From Bacteroidales bacterium (GTDB lineage Bacteria > Bacteroidota > Bacteroidia > Bacteroidales > UBA932): a DNA stretch of 43,415 nt. The notes under the pieces are model-generated. The model was given only the letters and a program-made list of their open reading frames with translations. It did no database searches and had not been told where the DNA came from. Below, piece after piece: positions 18,113 to 26,607 of this stretch. The stretch lies in assembly GCA_017556765.1 (NCBI GenBank), contig JAFYME010000055.1:1-43415 (forward strand), written 5' to 3'. Numbering within the stretch: the stretch's first letter is position 1; each line of letters begins with the position of its first letter. The translations under genes and the position numbers were made by a program.

Positions 18113-20347
18113 TTACTTGCTCTGAAGACCTGCTGCGAAACCAGCGTAAGTGTGCTTGCGGTTGAAGTTGAGATCCCAAAGACCTACAGGCTCACCACCT
18201 CTCCAACCTGTACCAAGATCACCTGAAGCGTCTGTAATGCACCACTGAGTGATACCATACTGCTGAGCTGCAGGGATGATCTCGAAGTACTTGCTTACGA
18301 TGAACTCATAGTAAGCTGCCATCTGCTGATGCTGCTCCTCTGTCATTGCTGAAGTTGCCACAGTATTTCCGTCTGCATCAACATAACCCATATCGAGCTC
18401 AGAAATCTTGATAAGCTTTCCTGTCTCAGCCATGAGCTGAAGCATCTTCACTACGTGCTCCTGCTTGCTTGCCTGGATATCAGGGTTTGCATAGCATGAA
18501 ACGTGCATCTGAGTACCGATACCGTCGATCTTTGTAACGCCGTCAGACTCCCAAACATCGATCCAGTGGATCAAGCTCTTGAGCTTCTTGTTGTCGTCCC
18601 AATCAGACTCGAGGTTGTAGTCATTGATGAAGAGTCTGAGAGGAGCTGTTCCACCGAACTCTGCATAGTACTGACGTGCCTTTGCAATAACGATACGTAC
18701 ATAATCCTCGTTGCCGAGATAATCCTGCCAATAGAAGTTGCTGGCCGGATCACCGTTGGTTGCAGACTGGAGGTCATAGTATCCGTCGCCGTCATAGTCA
18801 GCGCCAGAGATAGCCTCGTTTACAGCGTCCCAAGCAGAAACCTTCTCAGCTGTTACCTCCATCATTCCCTTGATCCAATTGTCCATTGCCCAAGTGAGTG
18901 TATCCTTCTTCTCCTCTGGAGTAAGTGGAATAGTATTTCCAGACTCCTCGATTGCGAAGAATACGTTATCGAAGTAATACTTGTTGACCGGTGCTTCAGG
19001 AGCTCCTACGTCGAGGTTCCAAGCGAATGTCTGGAAGTTGCCATCTGGAGACACAGTACTGTTTACAACGATTGTCTTCTCGAAATGCTGCCACTCTGTA
19101 GTGAAGCTGATTGCTGCACCACCATCCCAGTGGATATATCCTCCAGGAGCAGCATGTGCCTGAGACTCTGCATTATTGGCAACGTCTGCGCGATAATCGA
19201 ATGCGAGCTTGATCTTGTCACCCTCAGCAAGCGGACGGTTTGCATAAACGAAGAACTGAGTATCCCATGTCTGAGTACCGCCACCGGCAGAAGAAACCAC
19301 GAATGCGCGTGTACCGTTGACACCTGCTCCGTCTACAACGTCTACAGGGCCGTTTGTACCACCGATATGAGTTGAAACGAAGTTGGTAAGATCGTCTCCC
19401 TCTGCATCACCGTTTGAGATGATGTCTGTCCACCATGAAATTGCCTTAGCCTCCTCATGTGTTACCTTGAGCCACTGCATCTCGATGATACCAGGAACCT
19501 CACCTGACTGGAACATTACGAATCCACCGCCATCAACACCGACAGTACGGGTTACAGTAACTTCCTGCCACTCGTCAGACACCTCGATATTACCTGCTGC
19601 CTGACCGCCCCATGTACCTGCTGCGAGTGTGAATGTTGCAGGCTGAGAAGCACGGATCATAGCAGTGATCTTATATGTTCTTCCTGCAACCCACTGGATA
19701 CCGTCAGCCACATGATACTGGAACTGCCATCCGCTTCCTGCGGGAGTAGGAGTAGGGTTGTTAGCCTGGAATACACCGTCAACGATGCCTACAGTCTGCT
19801 GTCCACCCTCTGGATAACCAGCCCAATAATACCATGATGAATAAGTCGAATAATCAAACTCTGCGTCAACGATAACGTCAGTAGCACCCTCCTCAACCTC
19901 GATCTCCTTATCGGCGATGAGTGAGTTGAGGTACTTGTTGTTCTGCTGCGCGTGCCATGCAAGAGTATGACCGTAAACAGTCATGCCTGCCTCTGCAGCG
20001 CCATTGACAAAGTTTCTTACATTGTCAAAGCTCATGGTACCGTCATTACCTACGATAGAAGCGTACTTCATATCGTTTCCGGCAGTCATCTCGTCAAAGT
20101 TGGATGCTGCAAGCGCATATACCTGACCATGTGCCAAGAAATCGCTGGCCGCGAGGGCAGCTCCCAACTTGAAGTCAGGAGATGCCGTACGGTCAACATA
20201 ATTCTTCAGAACATCATACTCATTGAGATACTCATACTGCTCGATATTCTGAGGCTTCTGTACCTCATAGTCCTTGAGTTCGTCCATCGCACATGATGCG
20301 AGTCCGGTCAAGGCCGCAGCAAGAAATAATATTCTATAGTATTTCAT
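18113..20347 (-). CDS. xyn10C: GH10 endo-1,4-beta-xylanase lipoprotein with two inserted binding modules
   Basis: Retaining endo-xylanase, 744 residues, the last gene of the xus operon and by position the counterpart of xyn10C of Prevotella and Bacteroides. Signal peptide ends LASC (Cys19). The catalytic domain begins at about 42 (NFDEMTAGNDMK, YGHTLAWHAQ) and is interrupted by two beta-sandwich modules, about 155-300 (ends GIIEMQWLKV) and about 301-470 (starts WWTDIISNGDAEGDDLTNF, ends NKYYFDNVFFAI). Both resemble CBM4/9/22-type modules. The barrel resumes at about 475 with acid/base Glu511 in WDAVNEA and nucleophile Glu650 in KISELDMGY. Tandem CBMs inserted in GH10 are known in Bacteroides intestinalis xylan enzymes. 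It likely holds xylan on the cell surface and feeds XusB and XusD. It starts 19 bases after xusE. Confidence 0.95.
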   Translation of the reverse strand: MKYYRILFLAAALTGLASCAMDELKDYEVQKPQNIEQYEYLNEYDVLKNYVDRTASPDFKLGAALAASDFLAHGQVYALAASNFDEMTAGNDMKYASIVGNDGTMSFDNVRNFVNGAAEAGMTVYGHTLAWHAQQNNKYLNSLIADKEIEVEEGATDVIVDAEFDYSTYSSWYYWAGYPEGGQQTVGIVDGVFQANNPTPTPAGSGWQFQYHVADGIQWVAGRTYKITAMIRASQPATFTLAAGTWGGQAAGNIEVSDEWQEVTVTRTVGVDGGGFVMFQSGEVPGIIEMQWLKVTHEEAKAISWWTDIISNGDAEGDDLTNFVSTHIGGTNGPVDVVDGAGVNGTRAFVVSSAGGGTQTWDTQFFVYANRPLAEGDKIKLAFDYRADVANNAESQAHAAPGGYIHWDGGAAISFTTEWQHFEKTIVVNSTVSPDGNFQTFAWNLDVGAPEAPVNKYYFDNVFFAIEESGNTIPLTPEEKKDTLTWAMDNWIKGMMEVTAEKVSAWDAVNEAISGADYDGDGYYDLQSATNGDPASNFYWQDYLGNEDYVRIVIAKARQYYAEFGGTAPLRLFINDYNLESDWDDNKKLKSLIHWIDVWESDGVTKIDGIGTQMHVSCYANPDIQASKQEHVVKMLQLMAETGKLIKISELDMGYVDADGNTVATSAMTEEQHQQMAAYYEFIVSKYFEIIPAAQQYGITQWCITDASGDLGTGWRGGEPVGLWDLNFNRKHTYAGFAAGLQSK

Positions 20348-20366
20348 GTCTTAATCTCTTTTAGTG

Positions 20367-21890
20367 TTATTTCTTAAAGGTTGGAGAGAATGTCTCGATG
20401 ATCATCTCGCGGCTGCGTGAAACGAGAGTATCTCTGATAGCGTACTGCTTAGGGCCGAAGTCCACGTTGTACTCAAGATAGATACCGTCGCGGTCCTTGT
20501 TACCCCAGGCCATCTTCTCACCGTCCTTAACGAACTTACCAGTACCTGATGCTGTCACACCTTCAGTAGCAGATGATACTGTGATATCATCTCCGTCGAA
20601 TGTGAGAACGAGGTCTGTCGCTACAGGAACAACCTGGATAGTAGGCTGGAGCTCCTCAGCTGTATATCCCTCAGGAACAACGCTTGCTGGAGTTGTACCA
20701 CCCCATGAATTCCAAGCTGCTGGTCTCTCGGCTGTAGGGAAGTTACCGTCAACGATGTACTCGTCAGTCTTACCCTTCTCGATGAGAGAGATGTCATCAA
20801 GCCAGAAAGTACCCTCGCAAGCACCTGTATTGATCATCATTGTAGCAGACTCTGCGCTAGGCATGAGCTCCAATGTCACCTTAGTCCACTCTGTTGTGAA
20901 CGGAATAGGAGGGTAGTTGTATGACTGGTTACCATCAGCATCAGCCAAGTAGATCGCAGCCGAAGCCTCAGCAGTACCCTTTACCATACAAGTGAGTACA
21001 TATGTCGAACCCTGCTTGAGCGGAGTACCGAATGTGTATACAGTCTGCTGTCCCCAAGCATCACCGGCAATATTGTTTGTCATGCTCAATGAGTACTGTG
21101 TTGGAGGAGGAACGACTGTCTCAACATTTACTGTCATAGGGAATGTCACAGAGTTGAGAGACTGAGTAGAAAGGAACATGACCTCATCATTCTCTACATA
21201 CTGCTTGTGACGTACGTCAGTTGTCACCTTACCGTTTTCAGTGATTGTGTCAACACCGCGGCGAAGCCAGCTTCCGTCCCATGGATTGATGTACTTCACT
21301 GCAAAGAGAGTGTAATCCTTAGGAAGGACCTTCCACTGAGAAGCGTCTGTTCTCCAAGCGTTGTCACCCTCGATTGCTGGAGTACCTGCGAGGATCTGGT
21401 CAGCTCCCTTCACGATGTTTGTCATCTTCACAGGGATCACATATGTGTTCTTGATAGCGTCAGGATCAGCGAAGAATGCATCAGTAAGCTGCACCTCTAC
21501 ACCGCCCATATGCTTTCCACCATATACGAGCTGATTACCAGAAAGAGTATAGTACTCAGCAGGCATAGCCTTTACAGGGGTCTCGCAAGCTGCATCAAAA
21601 TAGAGATTGTCAGTCAGAGTATTGTCAACCTCTACGTCGATAACAACATCCTTACCCTCATAAGCACCACCCATTGTACCATAGATAATGCACTTGCGCT
21701 GGTTGTCGAGTGAGGTATCGAATGTCTCAGACTCGCCAAGCACTATGGTTCTTACCGGATACTGGTATGCAAAGTATGCTGTGATACCACCGTCATAGTC
21801 TGGGAAGATCTGCTCCTGGTTGTGGCAAGAAGCGAGAACAGACATGGCAGCTCCGGCAAGCACGATTTTAGCAATATTATTTAATTTCAT
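20367..21890 (-). CDS. xusE: XusE-like surface lipoprotein (DUF1735/DUF5627 type) with a binding module
   Basis: Presumed surface glycan-binding protein of the xylan system; binding is inferred, not catalytic. The frame is open from a TTG at 21899, but the ATG at 21890 gives MKLNNIAKIVLAGAAMSVLA followed by the SC lipoprotein site. It has 507 residues. The N-terminal part (about 25-240) looks like the DUF1735 domain common next to SusD genes, with a DUF5627-like C-terminus (ends TLVSRSREMIIETFSP). Between them (about 255-370) is a beta-sandwich ending CEGTFWLDDISLIEKG, similar in style to the modules inserted in the two GH10 proteins. The position after the second SusD and before GH10 matches xusE. 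Domain names are from memory and need a profile search. Confidence 0.8.
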   Translation of the reverse strand: MKLNNIAKIVLAGAAMSVLASCHNQEQIFPDYDGGITAYFAYQYPVRTIVLGESETFDTSLDNQRKCIIYGTMGGAYEGKDVVIDVEVDNTLTDNLYFDAACETPVKAMPAEYYTLSGNQLVYGGKHMGGVEVQLTDAFFADPDAIKNTYVIPVKMTNIVKGADQILAGTPAIEGDNAWRTDASQWKVLPKDYTLFAVKYINPWDGSWLRRGVDTITENGKVTTDVRHKQYVENDEVMFLSTQSLNSVTFPMTVNVETVVPPPTQYSLSMTNNIAGDAWGQQTVYTFGTPLKQGSTYVLTCMVKGTAEASAAIYLADADGNQSYNYPPIPFTTEWTKVTLELMPSAESATMMINTGACEGTFWLDDISLIEKGKTDEYIVDGNFPTAERPAAWNSWGGTTPASVVPEGYTAEELQPTIQVVPVATDLVLTFDGDDITVSSATEGVTASGTGKFVKDGEKMAWGNKDRDGIYLEYNVDFGPKQYAIRDTLVSRSREMIIETFSPTFKK

Positions 21891-21923
21891 TTTTGTCAAA
21901 ATTAAAATTCTACAAACATGTTG

Positions 21924-23708
21924 TTACCATCCCTTGTTCTGCTCAAGGTTGCTCCACTTGAGAACCTCAGTTTCAGGAATAGGGCCGTGATACATATGAC
22001 TTGCATAGTTACGAGGCTCAACATCGATCTTGGTATACTGGAGAGCTCCACCAACCTGGTCGATCTTGATACCCTTAGCAGTCTCATTAAGATCGAGATT
22101 CCAACGTCTCATATCCCAGAAACGCTTGTTCTCGAATGAGAGCTCGATACGACGTTCGTTACGGATAAGCTCACGCATCTTGTCCTTGTCGTCCCGGATG
22201 CTGTCGAGGTAGTCATTACCTACGCCTGCACGGTCGTGGAGAGCCTTGATCACATCGTAAGCGCTGAATCCATGTGAACCCTTATTTGTAGGGCCCCAAG
22301 CCTCATTTGCTGCCTCAGCATAAGCAAGGAAGATCTCTGTATAACGGAGATAAACCGGATAGTGATACTGAGCATTTGTTGCAGAAGGATTTGGATCGCA
22401 GTCATCACGGAGGAGCTTACGGAGGTAATATCCTGTACGTGTTGATGTCGAGATCTTGTTGAGACCGTTGTTGTCAGATGAGTATGAACCTGTAATGATC
22501 TGTGTGCCCTTGTAAGTAGCTCCGTTGTAGATCACATACTCTGCAAGACGTGGGTCACGACCTGCATAAGGATCGTTTTCATTGTAACCGCTGGCAGGAT
22601 CGGTGATAGGGTAACCGTTTGCCATAGGGAATGCATCAACGAAGTTCTGAGTAGGGTTGATACGACCGCTTCCGTAAAGTGTAGGAGGATAGTTATCCTT
22701 CTCCTGGCTGATACCGAATGCGTAATCCTCTGTTCCCTTGTTCATAGAACCTCTCCAAAGGATCTCAGGAGGGCACTGACCTGATCCAAGAGCGTCGAGA
22801 GTCTTCTTCTCCATGAACCACTTGTATCCTGTAGGGTCAACACCTGCAACACCGTTGATGTGCTTCAACACAGCTGCAGCCTCATTCGCTGCGTCCTCGT
22901 AAGTTACCTCTGTACCTTCAGCATAAGCAGGACTGGCAGCAAGGAGAGCAACCAGAGCCTTGATTGTCTGTGCGATACGTCCGCTCATACGTCCGCTGAA
23001 TGAATCGCCGAATACAGCATTGTACTCCTGTGCGTACTGTACACCGATCTCCTTATATCTCTGAGGAACCTCGTTGTCGTCAGTAAGCTGAACATAGTCG
23101 AATGGAAGAAGCTTCATTGCCTCATCGATGTCTGCGTAGATCTGCTCCACACATGCCTGGAATGATGCTCTAGGCTGGTTGAAGTCAGACTCCACTCCCT
23201 CCGGCTCAAGGATAATAGGAACTCCAAGGAGCTGACCGCCAGAAGTCCATCCACCATGGTTTCTGAGGAGATAATACATATTCAAGGCACGAAGACCGAG
23301 AGCCTCACCACGAAGCTTGTCAATGAACATTGCCTGTCTGAATGGGTCCTTTGACCAAGATACAGTCTCCACATTCTTAAGGAAGAGGTTGAGATACTGG
23401 ATAGTGATCTTACGGGCCTGCCACTGAGACATAGGGTCGTTGTTGGCAGCCCATGTTCCCTGTGCCATCTTAATGTAACCGCTGCCGAGATCGTTTGTGA
23501 CAGCGTCATCTGTTGCGATATCGGTAGTACTCTTGGTCTCGAACGGAAGGTTTCCGTATGCATAACCGAGAATACCCATGGCAGACGAAGGATCCTTGAA
23601 CATCTGTTCCTCAGTCTGAGCATTCTGAATTGAAGGATTGATAAGGTCCGCACAAGAACAGAATGAACCAGCCAGAATCGCGAGAATCAATATATTCTTA
23701 ATTTTCAT
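21924..23708 (-). CDS. xusD: SusD/RagB-family surface glycan-binding lipoprotein (second)
   Basis: Outer-membrane surface lipoprotein that caps the SusC-type channel encoded just upstream and captures xylo-oligosaccharides. It has 594 residues, within the family range. Signal peptide ends FCSCAD. SusD features include the helical N-terminal part with ALNMYYLLRNHGGW, the MKLLPFDY segment of the TPR-like core, and the C-terminal RYTEIFLAYAEAANEAWG, RDDKDKMRELIRNERRIELS and FENKRFWDMRRWNL, which are diagnostic. It starts 19 bases after the second SusC gene and precedes xusE. By order it corresponds to xusD. Confidence 0.95.
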   Translation of the reverse strand: MKIKNILILAILAGSFCSCADLINPSIQNAQTEEQMFKDPSSAMGILGYAYGNLPFETKSTTDIATDDAVTNDLGSGYIKMAQGTWAANNDPMSQWQARKITIQYLNLFLKNVETVSWSKDPFRQAMFIDKLRGEALGLRALNMYYLLRNHGGWTSGGQLLGVPIILEPEGVESDFNQPRASFQACVEQIYADIDEAMKLLPFDYVQLTDDNEVPQRYKEIGVQYAQEYNAVFGDSFSGRMSGRIAQTIKALVALLAASPAYAEGTEVTYEDAANEAAAVLKHINGVAGVDPTGYKWFMEKKTLDALGSGQCPPEILWRGSMNKGTEDYAFGISQEKDNYPPTLYGSGRINPTQNFVDAFPMANGYPITDPASGYNENDPYAGRDPRLAEYVIYNGATYKGTQIITGSYSSDNNGLNKISTSTRTGYYLRKLLRDDCDPNPSATNAQYHYPVYLRYTEIFLAYAEAANEAWGPTNKGSHGFSAYDVIKALHDRAGVGNDYLDSIRDDKDKMRELIRNERRIELSFENKRFWDMRRWNLDLNETAKGIKIDQVGGALQYTKIDVEPRNYASHMYHGPIPETEVLKWSNLEQNKGW

Positions 23709-23727
23709 TGTTCTGTAGTTTTAATAA

Positions 23728-26568
23728 TTAGAATACAAGCTTAACTCCGAGATTATAGAAACGGGTCTGAGGAGCTGAACCTACATTCATTTCCATATGC
23801 TTACGCTCTGGTGAAACTGTGAGAAGGTTGCTTCCGCTGAGATATGCAGAGAATCCCTTGATCACCTTGTTGTTTGCAAGAACAGCACTTGGAAGATCGT
23901 ATGTAAGCTGAACCTTTGCAAGGTCGAGACGCTTTGTGCTGTACATCCAGAAGTCTGAAGTAACGAAGTTGTTTGCACCCTCAGTTACAGTAAGACGTGG
24001 ATATGTAGCAGTCGCTGCAGTCTCAGGAGTCCAACGGTCACGAACAACTGCTGAATACTTGTCCTGGTCGTCGATCCAGTAGTATGAGCTGTTCTTCAAG
24101 CCGTAAGCGCCTGTTCCAGCTGTTGCGAGAGCGAAGAGTGTGAAGCTCTTGTACTTGAGGGTAAGGTTAAGACCCATAGTGAGAGGGTTACCGTACCATC
24201 CGCCCTTTGCAAGGAAGATCTGGTCGTCTGAATTTACAACGCCGTCACCGTTCTGGTCAACGTACTTGATGTCACCAGGACGAACTGTAGAACCGAGCTT
24301 CTGCTCGTACCATCCGTCGATCTCCTCCTGTGACTGGAAGATTCCTGCTGACTGGTATCCCCAGATGCCGTCGAGCGGCTTGCCCTGACGCTGTCTGTGG
24401 TCTGTGTAGACCTCGTCACGACGACTTGCGATAGTGTCATACCATGTAACGTTTGCACCTACTCCGAATGTGAAGTCACCGAAAGTCTTGTTGTAGTTTA
24501 CGCTTACATCAAAACCTGTACGTGCATTGTTATTGAAGTTCAATGTAGGGATGAACGACTGTGACGGATAACCTGTTGAAAGGTGTGAAGGCCATGTAGT
24601 CGTATTGCTGATTGTATAACCCTCCATTGACTGGATGAAGTATGATGCATCGAATGTGAGTGAGTTGTCGAAGAACGCACCTCTGATGTTTGCAGAAACC
24701 TCCTTACGCTGGATGAATGAAAGGAGATCGTTTGCACCTCTTGTAGAAGTCACATACTGTGAAAGGTTACCGTCATTCCACTCATATCCGTAGTTGTCAG
24801 TCTTCCATACAGGAGCATAGAGGAAGTAATCCGGAATGTCGATGTCCTGATTGAGAACGCTGCCTGAAACTGAGAGAGTAAGATCGTTGACTGCGTCAGA
24901 ATCCTTGAGGAATGACTCGTTGGCGATCTTCCAACCCAATGTTACAGATGGTGAGAATGCATTTCTGTGACCAGGAGCGAGCTTTGCAGAATGTACTACT
25001 GCGCCGCTGAAGTCAACATAGTAACGCTTGTCATAGTTGTAAGCAGCCTGAACACCGAGGTTAGCGTTTGCAGTGCGGTGATATGTACCTGAAATAGTCT
25101 GCTGGAAACCTGATGCAACGAGCAATGCCGATACATTGTGCTTCTGAGCGAATGTTCTGTTATAGTCGAACATTGCGTTGAAGAGGATAGTCATGTTCGC
25201 TGTACTGCCACCGATATTCTGGTTACCTGATCTCTCGTCGAGACCTTCCTTAGTAAGACCTACGATAACATCCTTACCATTGTAGTTTGACCATGTAGGA
25301 GTGTAGATTGCGTAAGTGTTATCATAAGAAGTAGAATATGATGTAGCATAGTCCATCGCGAAGTTTGTCTTGAATGTCAAACCCTTGAGAACTCTCTGAA
25401 GGTCAATGTCAACACCTGTATCGAACTGGAACTGACGGCTTGTCCACTTGCTTCTACCTGCTGAGTACATGTCAGCGAATACGTTTGTTGTGTTCTGCTG
25501 TGTACCTCCGAGGAAGAAAGCCTCACCATTCTTGTTGATGATGTTTCCTGAAGCGGCGATGAGCTCCAATGCGCTGAGGGCATTAGGGTCGATAAGCGCT
25601 ACAGGGATGAGAGGAGCCGCATGCTGAGGGAAGTTAGGACGCATTGTAGATGCTACGTTCCAGTAATCACCCTTAGCTGAGTTCGAGTCGTAGAATGTTG
25701 TGTTTGCATTGATATGCGCCTTCACGAAATCGTTGATGTGCACGTCAACGTTACCACGTACATTGAAACGGCTGGTGTTGTTGTTTGCAGCCTCACCTAC
25801 CTTAAGGAAGTCACCCTGGTTGTAGTAGCTTACATTGCTGTAGAAGTGAGCGCGTGATCCGCCACCGGTGATCTCAGCAGTTACATCTGTACGGTTGTAC
25901 GCCTTGTTGATGTACTCTGAAGAGTAGTAGTTGATGTCCGGGAAACGGTATGGATTAAGACCTGCAGAATGGTTGTAGATCTCCTCAGCTGAATAAAGAG
26001 GAGCGTTACCGTCATTTGCAAGAGCCTCATTGTAGAGAGTCATGTACTCAGCAGCGCCGAGATACTCTGGGAAAGCCTTTGCAACGTGTACTCCTGTGTT
26101 TGCGCGTACGCTTACACTGAGGCCGTCATTTGTTGCACGCTTTGTAGTGATCAGGATCGCACCCTTAGCAGCGCGGCTACCGTAGAGGACTACAGCCTGC
26201 GCGCTCTTGAGGAATGTCACCTGAGCGATCTCTGTAGGAAGGACGTTGTTTGCGTCACGTGGAACGCCGTCGATAAGGACGAGGTAGCCCTGATCGTTGT
26301 CGGCATCCATTCCCCAAAGAGAATTACCGTTGAAACCGCTCACATATGCCTGCATGTTGTCAAGGCTGTATGTGTTATAGTTCTTTTCGGTCAATGCCTC
26401 ATAGTCAAGGACAGCTACGCTTCCGATAATGTCGCTCTGTGCCACCTGACGGAAAGCGACATTTACCAGCGGATCGCTGTCTGTATTCTCAGCAGTCTGA
26501 GCGCTCATCGTAAAAGGAGAAGCGAGCAGCATTGCATAAAGAATGTATCTTGCTTTCATGTGTTTCAT
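23728..26568 (-). CDS. xusC: SusC/RagA-family TonB-dependent transporter (second), without regulatory-like N-domain
   Basis: Outer-membrane beta-barrel importing oligosaccharides with its SusD partner. The frame is open from a TTG at 26574; the ATG at 26568 is preferred (946 residues), and an ATG at 26559 is also possible. The signal peptide ends SPFTMSAQ. The plug starts almost at once, with DPLVNVAFRQVAQSDIIGSV, YLVLIDGVPRDANNV and YGSRAAKGAILITTKR (the SusC signature). Unlike the first SusC here, it has no carboxypeptidase-regulatory-like domain and no EETIVVGYG TonB box, so it is about 100 residues shorter. The barrel ends normally in a hydrophobic strand (FYNLGVKLVF), so the gene is intact. 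By order it is xusC. Confidence 0.94.
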   Translation of the reverse strand: MKHMKARYILYAMLLASPFTMSAQTAENTDSDPLVNVAFRQVAQSDIIGSVAVLDYEALTEKNYNTYSLDNMQAYVSGFNGNSLWGMDADNDQGYLVLIDGVPRDANNVLPTEIAQVTFLKSAQAVVLYGSRAAKGAILITTKRATNDGLSVSVRANTGVHVAKAFPEYLGAAEYMTLYNEALANDGNAPLYSAEEIYNHSAGLNPYRFPDINYYSSEYINKAYNRTDVTAEITGGGSRAHFYSNVSYYNQGDFLKVGEAANNNTSRFNVRGNVDVHINDFVKAHINANTTFYDSNSAKGDYWNVASTMRPNFPQHAAPLIPVALIDPNALSALELIAASGNIINKNGEAFFLGGTQQNTTNVFADMYSAGRSKWTSRQFQFDTGVDIDLQRVLKGLTFKTNFAMDYATSYSTSYDNTYAIYTPTWSNYNGKDVIVGLTKEGLDERSGNQNIGGSTANMTILFNAMFDYNRTFAQKHNVSALLVASGFQQTISGTYHRTANANLGVQAAYNYDKRYYVDFSGAVVHSAKLAPGHRNAFSPSVTLGWKIANESFLKDSDAVNDLTLSVSGSVLNQDIDIPDYFLYAPVWKTDNYGYEWNDGNLSQYVTSTRGANDLLSFIQRKEVSANIRGAFFDNSLTFDASYFIQSMEGYTISNTTTWPSHLSTGYPSQSFIPTLNFNNNARTGFDVSVNYNKTFGDFTFGVGANVTWYDTIASRRDEVYTDHRQRQGKPLDGIWGYQSAGIFQSQEEIDGWYEQKLGSTVRPGDIKYVDQNGDGVVNSDDQIFLAKGGWYGNPLTMGLNLTLKYKSFTLFALATAGTGAYGLKNSSYYWIDDQDKYSAVVRDRWTPETAATATYPRLTVTEGANNFVTSDFWMYSTKRLDLAKVQLTYDLPSAVLANNKVIKGFSAYLSGSNLLTVSPERKHMEMNVGSAPQTRFYNLGVKLVF

Positions 26569-26607
26569 TTTCAATGATTTTAAAATTATACACTTTTCTC
26601 CTTACGA

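Noticed and set aside
18503..19375. 290-codon plus-strand open frame opposite GH10
   Set aside because: Shadow of the GH10 gene; a similar shadow (10723-11469) is seen opposite the paralogous GH10, as expected from shared coding sequence rather than a gene.
23728..26568. Second SusC as a 5'-truncated pseudogene
   Set aside because: It has its own signal peptide directly before the plug, an uninterrupted frame and a proper last barrel strand, so the missing N-domain is a feature of the protein.
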